A stretch of 64,000 nt of DNA from Brachyspira hampsonii (GTDB lineage Bacteria; Spirochaetota; Brachyspiria; Brachyspirales; Brachyspiraceae). Shown in pieces: positions 28,235 to 38,233 of this stretch. The first letter of the stretch is position 1. Each line of letters begins with the position of its first letter. The translations under genes and the position numbers were made by a program. The notes under the pieces are model-generated. The model did not search any database and was not told where the DNA came from. It saw only the letters and a list, made by a program, of their open reading frames with translations. The stretch is from contig NZ_CP019914.1 in assembly GCF_002214805.1 (NCBI RefSeq), positions 1 to 64,000 on the forward strand, read 5' to 3'.

Positions 28235-28642
28235 TTATATTTTAGTCATATCAAGGGATTGCTGAACAACATTTTTTAATATCACAGAAGCTCTGGCATT
28301 ATCTAAATCTTTAAACTCTAGTATTACATAAGTTATATTGTCTATATCTAATCTGAATTTTTTAGCTTCAGAACTAGGGTCCCCAACTTTTACAAGCCCC
28401 CTATAAACCATCCATCCCTTTAATACAACATTTGCATAACCATTTTCTTTTAAATCAATATTAAATGTAAAATACGGACTTTTGCTCTTATAATATCCCG
28501 CTCTATCTCTTAATGTAATGGCTTTAGGTAAAGAAGTTGTTTCTTTATTATGTATTTCTTCTGGTACAGCTGCCATTTGAGTATTTGTGCTTTTACATGA
28601 TAAAAAAATTAATATAGATAAAATAACTAATATATATTTCAT
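28235..28642 (-). CDS. Small predicted lipoprotein, function unknown
   Basis: A 135-residue protein with a signal peptide and lipobox: MKYILVILSILIFLSC, cleaved before Cys16. The mature part has no recognised domain; it looks beta-rich (YFTFNIDLKENGYANVVLKG). No ribosome-binding site stands out. It is a single gene, with the heptamer repeat downstream and the divergent DUF1385 gene upstream. Confidence 0.7.
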   Translation of the reverse strand: MKYILVILSILIFLSCKSTNTQMAAVPEEIHNKETTSLPKAITLRDRAGYYKSKSPYFTFNIDLKENGYANVVLKGWMVYRGLVKVGDPSSEAKKFRLDIDNITYVILEFKDLDNARASVILKNVVQQSLDMTKI

Positions 28643-28760
28643 ACTATATAATATATGAATTATTTTTATAAATTCAAGTTTTTTTTATACTTGAAAGAAT
28701 GTTGTATTTAGTATATTATATACTTTACTTTAATATTAAAAATAAATGAGGACATATATT

Positions 28761-29810
28761 TTGAGTAAAAAATTAGATGAAAATAGAATTAAGGAAGGAG
28801 TAGGCGGACAGGCGGTTATAGAAGGCATAATGCTTAGAAACAAAAGCCATTATGTTGTTGCTGTTAGAAAACCGGATAAACAAATAGATTTTATCAAAGC
28901 GGCTATTCCTGAAAATAAAAACAAATTAAGTAAATTGCCTTTCATTAGAGGTATTGTAAATTTTATTGATATGATGAAATTAGGATATAAAACTTTGGTA
29001 TTTTCTGCAAATACTGCAGGTATTGAAGAAGAAACCAATAAAAAAAATAATAAACCTAAATCAGAAAAAAGTGAAAGTATAGCTATGACTTTGAGTATGT
29101 TGGTATCTTTGGCATTTGCAGTAGGGCTTTTTATTGCCTTACCTTATTTTATAACTACACTTATAGGAATAGATGAAAAAAGTAATTTTATTGTATTTAA
29201 TCTAGTAAGAGGATGCATAAAATTATCTATATTTGTTTTATATCTTCTTGTAATATCATTTTTTAAAGATATAAAAAGGGTATTTGAATATCATGGAGCA
29301 GAACACATGGTTGTTAATGCTTATGAGCATGGATTAGATCCTGATTCAGGGAACATTAGAGATTATACGACTATACACCCTAGATGCGGTACTACATTTA
29401 TGTTTTTAGTATTAACAGTATCTATATTGCTTTATATGTTTACAAGCTATTTTGTATACACATATATATATGCTTCATATACTCCGCCTAAAATAGTTGG
29501 AAATTTAACAGTGCTGGCTATTAATATTATTTTGCTTCCTATAGTTTCTGGTATATCTTATGAAATACTAAAATTAGGATTTAAATTTTATAATTTTCCT
29601 CTTATGAGGCTTGCTATACTTCCGGGTTTGGCTCTTCAAAAAATAACTACTAGAAGACCTCAAGATGATGAAATAGAAGTAGCATTATTTGCTTTATCCA
29701 AACTTCTAGATACATCGATCGAAAAAAGAACTGAAGAAGAAGTTCAGGCTGATATTAAAAAAGTTTTGGAAAATAATGATAATACAGCAGAAGAAAGATT
29801 ATGCGTATAA
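28761..29810 (+). CDS. DUF1385 family membrane protein
   Basis: A protein of about 350 residues of the DUF1385 family (YqhQ-like). The family hallmark VGGQAVIEGIMLRN is near the N-terminus, and EYHGAEHMVVNAYEHG and HPRCGTTFMFLVL lie around 185-225. Four or five membrane helices are visible. The biochemical role is not established; His and Cys residues in the conserved motifs suggest a metal site. I prefer the TTG start at 28761 because GAGGA lies 8 bp before it; an ATG at 28746 in frame has no ribosome-binding site. The next gene overlaps by 10 bp. Confidence 0.85.
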   Translation: MSKKLDENRIKEGVGGQAVIEGIMLRNKSHYVVAVRKPDKQIDFIKAAIPENKNKLSKLPFIRGIVNFIDMMKLGYKTLVFSANTAGIEEETNKKNNKPKSEKSESIAMTLSMLVSLAFAVGLFIALPYFITTLIGIDEKSNFIVFNLVRGCIKLSIFVLYLLVISFFKDIKRVFEYHGAEHMVVNAYEHGLDPDSGNIRDYTTIHPRCGTTFMFLVLTVSILLYMFTSYFVYTYIYASYTPPKIVGNLTVLAINIILLPIVSGISYEILKLGFKFYNFPLMRLAILPGLALQKITTRRPQDDEIEVALFALSKLLDTSIEKRTEEEVQADIKKVLENNDNTAEERLCV

Positions 29811-30928
29811 AAAAGAGGCTTATAGCAAATGATAATTATTATGAATATTCTTCAAGCTATATAAAAAAATATATTTTTATTATAGCGGGTGTTATATTTA
29901 TTTTATTATCTGTAATTATTTTTGTGCATATTAATTATAGGGTAGTTCCTTCAAAATCGTATATGAGAAATGACACTCCTATAGCTGATGCTAATACAGT
30001 TTCTATTACTAATAATAATGGTATTTATTATACAGGAGATTTTACCAGGATTCCAAAATCTATACATATAAATGATGATATGGTAGAAAATTTATATTTA
30101 TATTTATTTCATGATAATCATATAATATTTTGGAAACTTTATAAATATGGATTAAAGAGATATTTTTCTTATTATGCTTTTAATATACTTGACGGAGATT
30201 CTCAGTCTTTTATTATAAAAGAAAATGAAAAAGATTTTTTAGATTTTTATGATAATTTTGTAAGAGCTCAATTTAAAAAAAATGTTGGTGAATTCAATAT
30301 TGAAATTCCAAGTTTTTATAATACTAAGATAAATGTAAAATCTTTTATAAGCAATTTGATTAATGCTGAATATTCATTTAAGTTTACTAATTTTACTGCT
30401 TCTATGGTAAATTGGAAATATAATAGAGCATTATATACAGCATTTTATTATGGGCTTCCTAGCGGATATTTGGTTGTTCCGGGAAGTGAAAATGCTATAA
30501 CAGATACAAGTTCGGTTATAGCTATTAATACAGTAGGAAGAAATCCTTCAAGATATACTCATAATATGACAGCTGCTTTAGTTTATACTTCTTATACTAC
30601 AGAGCCTATTCCTGTATTTATTTATGATTCTAAACCTGAATCGCAAAATTCAAAAATTATTAAATTTTTATTTAATAAAAAATGGTATGTATATAAAAAT
30701 TTTGAATCGCATGAATATAAAGATGTTATAGATTATTATTCTAAAGAAGAAGGATTCAGTTTTGTATTTACAGTTACAGGAAATTATTTATATGACTCTT
30801 TTGGAGGTTTTAGTAAAATAGATATTGAAACTACTAAAGGAGTATTGGACGGATATTTTACTATAAATAATGAGCAGTTTAATATTAATGGTAATGCCGT
30901 TAAAGAATTTGTACATAGTGTATTTTAA
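29801..30928 (+). CDS. Membrane-anchored protein, function unknown
   Basis: A 375-residue protein with one N-terminal transmembrane helix (about 26-46, YIFIIAGVIFILLSVIIFVH) and a large outward domain rich in Tyr, Asn, Phe and Ile. I recognise no domain. It overlaps the DUF1385 gene by 10 bp and is followed 13 bp later by the WYL regulator, so all three are probably one transcript. Possible readings are a secreted enzyme or a cell-envelope factor; neither is supported by a motif. Confidence 0.7.
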   Translation: MRIKKRLIANDNYYEYSSSYIKKYIFIIAGVIFILLSVIIFVHINYRVVPSKSYMRNDTPIADANTVSITNNNGIYYTGDFTRIPKSIHINDDMVENLYLYLFHDNHIIFWKLYKYGLKRYFSYYAFNILDGDSQSFIIKENEKDFLDFYDNFVRAQFKKNVGEFNIEIPSFYNTKINVKSFISNLINAEYSFKFTNFTASMVNWKYNRALYTAFYYGLPSGYLVVPGSENAITDTSSVIAINTVGRNPSRYTHNMTAALVYTSYTTEPIPVFIYDSKPESQNSKIIKFLFNKKWYVYKNFESHEYKDVIDYYSKEEGFSFVFTVTGNYLYDSFGGFSKIDIETTKGVLDGYFTINNEQFNINGNAVKEFVHSVF

Positions 30929-30941
30929 AAAAGGATATTGT

Positions 30942-31961
30942 ATGTCAGATAAAAAGAAATTTGAAAGGTTATTTGAATTATATACTTCGTTAATGTTAGA
31001 TGGGTTAATAGATAAAAATAAATTTATGTATCAGAATAAAATTTCTTTAAGAACATTTCAAAGGGATATGGAAGAAATACAGATATATTTACAAATAGAG
31101 CTTATTTTAGAAAATGACAGATATACTTTAAAAAAAGAAGATTTAAAGAAATTAAAAAGAGGTTTTAATTTTGATAATGATAATCTTAAAAAAAATGTAG
31201 ATATACTATTTTCTGTATTTATGAAAAAGGTAAGTTCAAATTTATCTTTTATACCTCATTCAACAATATCTAAATTATTACCTCAAAATGTTGATAATGA
31301 ATATTATGATGTTATTGTAATTTCAAATAATGAGATAAATAATATATCCGGAGATAGTGAGAGTATAGAAAAATTACTTTCATGCGTTAAAGATTTAAAT
31401 GATATAAACTTTGATTATTATATTCAAAGCAGTAATATTAATTATAAAGTTAAAGCCATAGCATATCTTATTTATTATTTTCAGGGTATATGGTATTTAG
31501 TTGCTTATGATAAAAAATATAAAAAGATAAAAACTTATTCTATAACTAGCATATCTAATATAGAAGTAAAGCAGAAATTAAAATTTAATAGTAATAAAGA
31601 AAAAGAAGAGTATTATAAAGAATATAAAAATAGAATTAGTAATAGAGAAAAATTAATAAAATTAATAGAGAAAAAAAGAAGTATATATTGGAGTGATAAT
31701 GAATTAACAAAAACTACTATTCGTTTTAATTCAGATGTTGCTCATTATTTTAAAAATAGAGATTACGGATTCAATCAAAAAATAAAAAAGACATTAGAAG
31801 ATGGTTCTATAATCGTTAATTTTGATTTTTCATCTTTTACAGAACTAAGAATATTTTTAAGTCCTTGGTTAGGTTCTTTTAAAATAATATCTCCAGAAAA
31901 ATTTAATAAAGAGTTTATAGAACATTTGAATAATGCTTTATCTGTAATGCAAAGCAAATAA
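30942..31961 (+). CDS. HTH-WYL domain transcriptional regulator
   Basis: A regulator of about 339 residues. The N-terminus (about 1-65) is a DeoR/HTH_11-like helix-turn-helix (NKISLRTFQRDMEEIQIYLQ). The middle (about 150-235) is a WYL domain, recognisable by VKAIAYLIYYFQGIWYLVAY and KIKTYSITSISNIE. WYL domains bind nucleic acid or small ligands and switch the linked HTH. I start at ATG 30942, which has AAGGA 8 bp upstream, not at the frame opening at 30870 inside the previous gene. A bidirectional terminator follows. Confidence 0.82.
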   Translation: MSDKKKFERLFELYTSLMLDGLIDKNKFMYQNKISLRTFQRDMEEIQIYLQIELILENDRYTLKKEDLKKLKRGFNFDNDNLKKNVDILFSVFMKKVSSNLSFIPHSTISKLLPQNVDNEYYDVIVISNNEINNISGDSESIEKLLSCVKDLNDINFDYYIQSSNINYKVKAIAYLIYYFQGIWYLVAYDKKYKKIKTYSITSISNIEVKQKLKFNSNKEKEEYYKEYKNRISNREKLIKLIEKKRSIYWSDNELTKTTIRFNSDVAHYFKNRDYGFNQKIKKTLEDGSIIVNFDFSSFTELRIFLSPWLGSFKIISPEKFNKEFIEHLNNALSVMQSK

Positions 31962-31988
31962 AAAGAATTTATATTATAAAAACATAAA

Positions 31989-32019
31989 AAAAGCAGGTAA
32001 GTGATTTATACCTGCTTTT
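31989..32019. terminator. Bidirectional terminator
   Basis: AAAAGCAGGTA (31989-31999) pairs perfectly with TACCTGCTTTT (32009-32019) around a 9-nt loop, with T-runs on both strands. It separates the WYL regulator (+) from glnN (-). Confidence 0.88.
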
Positions 32020-32030
32020 ATTATTTAACT

Positions 32031-34118
32031 TTATGATAAACTGTAAAGCATATCTCCGTAAGTTGGAAGTTTCCAATATTTTTTAGAAACAGTTCTTTCT
32101 AATTCATCTATTGTAACTCTCATATCTTCTAAACATGCAAATATCTTATCTCTTGAAAAATTAGCTGATTTTAATATATCAGTAATTTTTTTACTTTCTG
32201 CTATATATTCTTCTAATTTTGCCAATTTGCTGTATAAATCTGAAATAAGTTTATTAAGTTTATTAATTAAATCGCTTTCAACATCAAAGTTTACTTTTAA
32301 ATTATTTTTCTTATCAGCAATATTTGCAAGTTCTCCGCTGTATTCTATAGAAGAAGGAAGTATATGCTTATAAACCATATCAGTCAATGTAAGAGCTTCA
32401 ATATTCATTTCTTTAACATACTCTTCCATTCCTATTTCATATCTAGAATGTATTTCAGCTTCTGTTAGCACTTTATGTTTTGTTAATACATCTATATTCT
32501 TTTGAGATATAAAATGAGGTAATGCTTCAGGTGTAGTTTTTAGATTAAATAAGCCTCTTTTTTCAGCTTCTTTTACCCATTCATCAGAATAGTTATTTCC
32601 ATTATAAATTATTCTTTTATGTTTTTTTATAGTATCTCTTATAAGCTCATCTAAATCTTTTTCAAAATTTGAAGACTTTTCTAATATATCAGCAAACTGC
32701 GATAAAGCCTCAGCAACTATAGTATTTAATATTATATTAGGTCCTGATACTGAAAGACTAGAGCCTACCATTCTAAACTCAAATTTGTTTCCTGTAAATG
32801 CTAAAGGAGAAGTTCTATTTCTGTCAGTAGAATCTTTAGTAAGTCTTGCTAAAGAATTAACTCCCATTTCCATTTCTACTTTTCCTTTTCCTTCATAATC
32901 CTTAGAATGTTCCATAGACTCAAGTACTTCAGTTAATTCATCTCCAAGAAACATTGATATAATAGCAGGAGGAGCTTCAGAAGCACCAAGTCTGTGATCA
33001 TTGCTGGCACTAGCAGTTGTAACTCTAAGTAAGTCCTGATATTCATCAACAGCTTTAATGATAGCTATTAAAAATAGCAAAAACTGTTTATTTTTTGCAG
33101 GATTATCTGTAGGATCTAATAAATTCATTCCTGTATCTGTAGCTATAGACCAATTATTATGTTTACCGCTTCCATTTACACCAACGAAAGGTTTTTCATG
33201 AAGTATACAAGCTAAATTATGTTTTTCAGCTATTACTTTCATAAGCTCCATAGTAATTTGATTCTGATCTGTTGCCATATTTGTAATAGTAAACTCTGGA
33301 GCTAATTCATACTGTCCCGGAGCTACCTCATTATGTTCTGTTTTAGCAACTATACCTAGTTTCCAAAGCTCAATATCAAGCTCTTTCATAAAAGCAAGTA
33401 CTCTAGGTTTAATAGCACCGAAATAATGATCTTCTAATTCCTGACCCTTAGGCGGACAGGCACCAAATAATGTTCTTTTGCAGTATCTTAAATCAGGTCT
33501 TTGTAAATATAATTCTCTGTCTATTAAAAAATATTCCTGTTCTGCTCCTACAGTTGTAAAAACTCTATTAACATTATTATGACCGAAAAGTTTTAATATT
33601 CTTTTAGCTTCTTTTTCTATAACCTGCATTGAACGAAGTAGTGGGGTTTTTTTATCCAATGATTCTCCGCTGTATGAGCAGAAAGCACTAGGTATGCATA
33701 AAGTATCATCTTTAATAAAAGCATAAGAAGTAGGATCCCAAGCAGTATATCCTCTTGCTTCAAATGTGGCCCTTAGACCTCCTGAAGGGAAACTAGAAGC
33801 ATCTGGTTCGCTTTGAACTAATTCTTTACCGGTAAACTCCATACGAGTTGCACCGTCATCTGTCTGAGCTATAAAGCTGGTATGTTTTTCTGCTGTTACA
33901 CCTGTCATGGGCTGAAACCAATGAGTGAAATGAGTAGCACCTTTCTCTATAGCCCATTCCTTCATAGCATGTGCTACCACATTAGCAACTTCTAAATTTA
34001 AACGCTCGCCATTTTTTATGGTTTTTATAAGTTTTTTATAAATGTCTTTAGGGAGCTTATCCTTCATAACATTATCATTAAAAACCATGCTACCAAAAAT
34101 TTCTGGTATTTTTTTCAT
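32031..34118 (-). CDS. glnN: Glutamine synthetase type III
   Basis: A 695-residue enzyme making glutamine from glutamate, ammonia and ATP, the main route of ammonia assimilation. Length is that of type III (about 700), not type I (about 450). Conserved segments are [12 protein letters not shown] near 80, [16 protein letters not shown] near 255-270, [13 protein letters not shown] near 312-324 and [12 protein letters not shown] near 370-381. AGGAG lies before the ATG and a promoter at 34167-34194. It is a single-gene unit; no PII gene is adjacent. Confidence 0.95.
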   Translation of the reverse strand: MKKIPEIFGSMVFNDNVMKDKLPKDIYKKLIKTIKNGERLNLEVANVVAHAMKEWAIEKGATHFTHWFQPMTGVTAEKHTSFIAQTDDGATRMEFTGKELVQSEPDASSFPSGGLRATFEARGYTAWDPTSYAFIKDDTLCIPSAFCSYSGESLDKKTPLLRSMQVIEKEAKRILKLFGHNNVNRVFTTVGAEQEYFLIDRELYLQRPDLRYCKRTLFGACPPKGQELEDHYFGAIKPRVLAFMKELDIELWKLGIVAKTEHNEVAPGQYELAPEFTITNMATDQNQITMELMKVIAEKHNLACILHEKPFVGVNGSGKHNNWSIATDTGMNLLDPTDNPAKNKQFLLFLIAIIKAVDEYQDLLRVTTASASNDHRLGASEAPPAIISMFLGDELTEVLESMEHSKDYEGKGKVEMEMGVNSLARLTKDSTDRNRTSPLAFTGNKFEFRMVGSSLSVSGPNIILNTIVAEALSQFADILEKSSNFEKDLDELIRDTIKKHKRIIYNGNNYSDEWVKEAEKRGLFNLKTTPEALPHFISQKNIDVLTKHKVLTEAEIHSRYEIGMEEYVKEMNIEALTLTDMVYKHILPSSIEYSGELANIADKKNNLKVNFDVESDLINKLNKLISDLYSKLAKLEEYIAESKKITDILKSANFSRDKIFACLEDMRVTIDELERTVSKKYWKLPTYGDMLYSLS

Positions 34119-34166
34119 TTTATATATTTCTCCTAAGAAATTTATTATAAAAAATTATAATACAAT

Positions 34167-34194
34167 ATTATATCATTAGTTTAAATTAATTCAA
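34167..34194 (-). promoter_or_regulatory. Putative promoter of glnN
   Basis: On the minus strand TTGAAT (34189-34194), 16-bp spacer and perfect TATAAT (34167-34172), about 50 bp before the ATG. Confidence 0.6.
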
Positions 34195-34231
34195 TATTAC
34201 TATTAAGAGTTATAACAAAAAAGTAAGAATT

Positions 34232-35047
34232 TTAGATGTTTTCATGTATTAATTGTTTTAATTCATATAATGCTTTTAATAATTCTTTTCTATTAATATT
34301 ATTTCTAGCCGAAAACAAAACTTTTATATCATTAATTTCAGAAAGCGACATATAATCACTGCTGGCAATTCTTTCATAAATATATTCAAGAGACTTTAAT
34401 ATAGCATCATCATAATCATTGAACTTAAAGTATTCATCAGGTAAATTCCATATAAGTGCTTCTATTATAGGCGGAGTGAGTTCATTAATATATTTAATTT
34501 CAGAAGAGAAAGTTAAAAATATATGTTTGAATAGCTTTATTAAATTAATAAAATTAGATCCGCAATTATGTTCTTTTTTATCGAAATTTTTATTATCTAG
34601 TTTCGGATAGAAAATTTCATTTTGTTCATTGCTATTTGTAACCAAAGCACCTTCAACATTATTATCCAAATTTTTAAATGCCGGTATTAATACAATTTTT
34701 TCATTTTCATATTCTAAAATCAAAGATGATGATGCCGCATTAACCTTATTTGAATATAAATCATCATTCTTAATTAATTCTAAAATAGAAGATTTGAATT
34801 TTCTAGTATCAGAAGTATTATTATTATCATCTAATATTAAGAAAACATTAAGATATTCCATATAACTAACATCTGTTCTGTTTCTTTTTGAACCAGTAGG
34901 AATAATAGAAATATTATTAAACTGTTTATGAGATGATATAAGCTTGGATATAAAATCCAATTTTTTTTCTATTTTATAGTATGGGTAAGCTGTAAAACTG
35001 CTTACCCATTTATTTATATAATCATATAAATCTATATATTCTTTCAT
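34232..35047 (-). CDS. Nucleotidyltransferase-fold (OAS/CD-NTase-like) protein with an altered active site
   Basis: A 271-residue protein not identified with certainty. PTGSKRNRT (50-58) sits where NTase-fold enzymes have their GSxxxGT loop, followed by a hydrophobic strand (LNVFLIL, 66-72). IVLIPAF (118-124) resembles the third catalytic strand, and CGSNFINLIKLFKHI (about 160-175) the conserved helix of the second domain of 2'-5' oligoadenylate synthase-like enzymes. The acidic pair expected after the GS loop is not evident (Glu64 and Asn67 lie nearby), so it may be inactive. It begins 7 bp after the cheB stop and is the last gene of the chemotaxis operon. Other readings: tRNA-nucleotidyltransferase relative, or unrelated. 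Confidence 0.5.
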   Translation of the reverse strand: MKEYIDLYDYINKWVSSFTAYPYYKIEKKLDFISKLISSHKQFNNISIIPTGSKRNRTDVSYMEYLNVFLILDDNNNTSDTRKFKSSILELIKNDDLYSNKVNAASSSLILEYENEKIVLIPAFKNLDNNVEGALVTNSNEQNEIFYPKLDNKNFDKKEHNCGSNFINLIKLFKHIFLTFSSEIKYINELTPPIIEALIWNLPDEYFKFNDYDDAILKSLEYIYERIASSDYMSLSEINDIKVLFSARNNINRKELLKALYELKQLIHENI

Positions 35048-35054
35048 TTTTTGT

Positions 35055-36188
35055 TTATGCTCTTTTCAAAGCTGCAGCTAATATTTTGTCTAAAGGAAGT
35101 ACTTCGTCTACACCGCCTCTAGCTATTGCTTCTCTAGGCATACCAAATACAGTACAAGTTTCTTCATTTTGAGCTATATTATAAGCACCAGCATCTTTCA
35201 TTTCTTTCATACCATTAGCACCATCATCACCCATACCGGTAAGTATAATTCCTATAGCTTTGTTTTTAGCATAAACAGCACCACTTCTGAAAAGTACATC
35301 CACAGAAGGTTTATGTCTTGTAACAGGCTCTCCGTCTCTAACTTCTATGTAATATTTACCGCCTTTAACCTTAATCATAGTATGTTTAGCACCTCTTGCA
35401 AGTACGGCCTGACCTCTTCCTATACTCATACCGTCTTCAGATTCAGCCACATCAATTTTTAATATGCTATTCAATCTCTTAGCAAAAGAAGTAGTAAAAT
35501 GTTCAGGCATATGCTGAGCAATAACTATAGGAGGAGCAGAAGGAGTAACATTTTTTAAGCATTCTATCAAAGCTTCAGTACCTCCTGTAGAAGATCCTAT
35601 AAGAATAATTTTATCCATAGGAGTTTCTCTAGAAGGAGTAAGAGGAAGAATAATATCGGCAGTATTTTTGGCGTAAACTTTAAATCCGGCAGTTTTAGGA
35701 GCTTCCAAGCTAATAGGTGTTCTTTCTACTGTAGGAGTTGTATCAGTAGGCATAGTAACACCATGTTTTCTATAGAATTTAGCTCTGTTTGCATAGGCAT
35801 TTTTAATTTTTTCAACTAAATCAGTAGCTAATTCTTCAACCCCATCTCTAACATTAGCAGATGGTTTTATAACATAATCAAAAGCACCTATATTTAATGC
35901 ATCTAAAGCTAATTCTCTATGTTTATCCAAAAGAGAACTAAACATTATTACAGGAATAGGATTATTAAGCATAAGTTTTTTAAGATAAGTAATACCGTCC
36001 ATTTCAGGCATTTCTATATCTAAAGTAATAATGTCCGGTTTAAGATTTTTTACCTTATTTTCAGCTAAAATTGGATTTGCTGCAGTTCCTACCATTTCCA
36101 ATGCAGGATCTGAGTTTACAATTTTAGTAAGTAACTGTCTAATTAGTGCGCTATCATCAATAGCCAATACTTTAATTTTTGTAGCCAT
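35055..36188 (-). CDS. cheB: Chemotaxis protein-glutamate methylesterase/deamidase CheB
   Basis: A 377-residue two-domain protein. The receiver domain (1-125) has Asp11, Asp12 and phospho-acceptor Asp57 (TLDIEMPEMDG). After a linker of about 60 residues, the methylesterase domain has GSSTGGTEAL near 193 (catalytic Ser), AQHMPEHF near 222 (catalytic His) and GMGDDGANG near 320 (catalytic Asp). It removes methyl groups from receptor glutamates when phosphorylated by CheA, giving adaptation. It lies 24 bp after cheD. Confidence 0.95.
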   Translation of the reverse strand: MATKIKVLAIDDSALIRQLLTKIVNSDPALEMVGTAANPILAENKVKNLKPDIITLDIEMPEMDGITYLKKLMLNNPIPVIMFSSLLDKHRELALDALNIGAFDYVIKPSANVRDGVEELATDLVEKIKNAYANRAKFYRKHGVTMPTDTTPTVERTPISLEAPKTAGFKVYAKNTADIILPLTPSRETPMDKIILIGSSTGGTEALIECLKNVTPSAPPIVIAQHMPEHFTTSFAKRLNSILKIDVAESEDGMSIGRGQAVLARGAKHTMIKVKGGKYYIEVRDGEPVTRHKPSVDVLFRSGAVYAKNKAIGIILTGMGDDGANGMKEMKDAGAYNIAQNEETCTVFGMPREAIARGGVDEVLPLDKILAAALKRA

Positions 36189-36212
36189 ATAAAATCCTTA
36201 ATTATTAATATA

Positions 36213-36806
36213 TTAAAACAATGTAATATCTGATTTTTCTTCAAGTTTATGCTGTAAATTTTTAGAGTATTTAATTTCTTGTTCAGCTGAAAATTCTTTG
36301 GTTTTACCTTCTAATTTTTTCATAAGCACTCTATTTTCTGTATTGAAAAAGAATACTTTTCTAGGCCAATTACCGCCTATATCTTCACTAACTATAGGTA
36401 TTTTTTCATCTGCCAAAAATTTTTTAGCAAATTGTATATTCTTATCAGGCACTTGAAGTATATTACTAGTCATACCTGAAAGTACATGTCCTCCGCCGAA
36501 TATTTTAGCTGTAAGATTTTCCTTTTTACCCCCTAATTTAATAATTTCGTTTATAAGAACCTCCATAGCAAAAACACCATATCTAGTATTATTATAATCA
36601 TCAGCTGGATTTTCCCATTCTCTCATTTCAGGAAGCATAAAGTGATTCATACCGCCGAATTTAAGTTTATTCTCAAACAGGCATACGGATATACAACTGC
36701 CTAGAACTGTTTTTATTACAGCAGGTTCTTTTGAAGCATAATAACCACCTATATATATTGTGATTCTTTTAAAATTGCTATTGGCTGCTGCCGGAAAATC
36801 AATCAT
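36213..36806 (-). CDS. cheD: Chemoreceptor glutamine deamidase CheD
   Basis: A 197-residue protein. TVLGSCISVCLF (33-44) holds the catalytic Cys38, and GGMNHFMLPE (51-60) the catalytic His55, the known CheD pair; IFGGGHVL follows near 108. It deamidates glutamines in receptors and, in other species, acts with CheC. No cheC or cheX is present in this operon. The extra C-terminal 30 residues (KTKEFSAEQEIKYSKNLQHK) are charged. It lies between cheR and cheB in the operon. Confidence 0.94.
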   Translation of the reverse strand: MIDFPAAANSNFKRITIYIGGYYASKEPAVIKTVLGSCISVCLFENKLKFGGMNHFMLPEMREWENPADDYNNTRYGVFAMEVLINEIIKLGGKKENLTAKIFGGGHVLSGMTSNILQVPDKNIQFAKKFLADEKIPIVSEDIGGNWPRKVFFFNTENRVLMKKLEGKTKEFSAEQEIKYSKNLQHKLEEKSDITLF

Positions 36807-36821
36807 TATTATCTCCCATAA

Positions 36822-37673
36822 TTAAATCTTTTTATAGATATTGCTTGATACATATTTAAATTTATCCGACACACCAAATAATGTTTCTGAGTGTCCTATA
36901 AACACTAAACCGTCATCTTTCAAATATCTATGAAATTTATTAAATAATTCCTTTTGGAATTCTTTATCAAAATAAATAATAACATTCCTGCAAAATATTA
37001 AATCGAATTGAGTATGAATATCAAAATCTTCATCTTTAAAATTTAATTGCCTAAAGAATAAATTCTTTTTTAGAATATCTTTAACTTTATATAATCCTTC
37101 TTTATCACCGGTTCCTTTTAAAAAATATTTTCTTAATATATTATCCTGTATTGGATCAACAGATTCATCTTTATAAATACCTGCTCTGCCATGAGCTAAT
37201 ACATTTGTATCTATATCACTAGCTAAAACTTTTATATCATATTTATCATAGTTAGCACCAAAATATTCATGTAAAGTCATTTGAATAGTGTAGGGTTCTT
37301 CTCCGGTTGAACAAGCTGCCGACCATATTCTAAGATTCTTTACTTTTCCCGCTTTAAAATTTTTTTCCCACTCTGGAAGAAATGTACTTTTCATATATTC
37401 AAAATGCTTATTTTCTCTAAAGAAATCAGTTTTATTAGTGGTAACAGCATTAACAAAATTAGTTAATTCCTCATCTTTAGCATTTTTCACAAAATCTATA
37501 TACTCTCTGAATGAGTTCATTTTTAAAGCTCTTAGTCTCTTACTTAATCTGGAAGTTACTAAAGCCCTTTTATGACTAGTCATTTGTATTCTAGTTTTAT
37601 CATAAATAATTTTAACTAATTCATTAAATTCAGCATCGCTTAAAGCAGGCATATGCTCATTTATATCTTCCAT
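36822..37673 (-). CDS. cheR: Chemotaxis protein methyltransferase CheR
   Basis: A 283-residue SAM-dependent enzyme that methylates receptor glutamates. The helical N-domain (about 1-75) ends with TTNKTDFFRENKHFEYM. The SAM site is IWSAACSTGEEPYTI (about 119-133), with VLASDID near 152 and FDLIFCRNVIIYFD near 221. Length is typical. It follows cheW by 18 bp. Confidence 0.95.
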   Translation of the reverse strand: MEDINEHMPALSDAEFNELVKIIYDKTRIQMTSHKRALVTSRLSKRLRALKMNSFREYIDFVKNAKDEELTNFVNAVTTNKTDFFRENKHFEYMKSTFLPEWEKNFKAGKVKNLRIWSAACSTGEEPYTIQMTLHEYFGANYDKYDIKVLASDIDTNVLAHGRAGIYKDESVDPIQDNILRKYFLKGTGDKEGLYKVKDILKKNLFFRQLNFKDEDFDIHTQFDLIFCRNVIIYFDKEFQKELFNKFHRYLKDDGLVFIGHSETLFGVSDKFKYVSSNIYKKI

Positions 37674-37691
37674 TTTTATACCTCAATGATA

Positions 37692-38222
37692 TTATACTGT
37701 TTGATTATTTGCATCATTAGATTTTATAATTTCTTCTATAGGAAGAACCATAATAATCTTATTTTCTAATCTAATAACATTAGAAATTTGAAGTCCTCTC
37801 ATATTATCAATAGGGGTTTCTGTCATCTGGCTTTCATAAACTGTAATAACATCGCTTACCATATCTGCCAATATACCAAATTTTCTATTAGTAGTGGATA
37901 TTACTATAATAACATCGTCTTCAATAGAATGATCGTCTCTCCTATCCAAACCAAACCTTATTCTTATATCAACTATGTGAAGGATGTTACCTCTCAAATT
38001 CATAAGTCCTCTCATAAATTTAGGACTTCCGGGAACAGGAGTTATATTAGTTACGCCTACAATACCTTCAATACTTAATACATCAAGAGCATATTCTTCA
38101 TTATCAATTTTAAATACTAAGAATTGCTGACTAGGTTCAATAGAAATATTTTCATCATGTTCTAAAGATGTACCGCCAACCTGAGGTATATTAGCTGCAT
38201 TTATTTTTTGATTATCTAACAT
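37692..38222 (-). CDS. cheW: Chemotaxis coupling protein CheW
   Basis: A 176-residue adaptor joining receptors to CheA. After a 30-residue extension comes the CheW fold: QFLVFKIDNEEYALDVLSIE, ITPVPGSPKFMRGLMNLRGN with the conserved NLRG, and FGILADMVSDVI. It begins 11 bp after cheA. Confidence 0.95.
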   Translation of the reverse strand: MLDNQKINAANIPQVGGTSLEHDENISIEPSQQFLVFKIDNEEYALDVLSIEGIVGVTNITPVPGSPKFMRGLMNLRGNILHIVDIRIRFGLDRRDDHSIEDDVIIVISTTNRKFGILADMVSDVITVYESQMTETPIDNMRGLQISNVIRLENKIIMVLPIEEIIKSNDANNQTV

Positions 38223-38233
38223 ATTACAATCCT

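Noticed and set aside
34232..35047. CBASS defence operon around the NTase-fold gene
   Set aside because: No effector, Cap2/Cap3 or membrane protein partner is adjacent; the neighbours are chemotaxis genes, and the catalytic acids are not evident.
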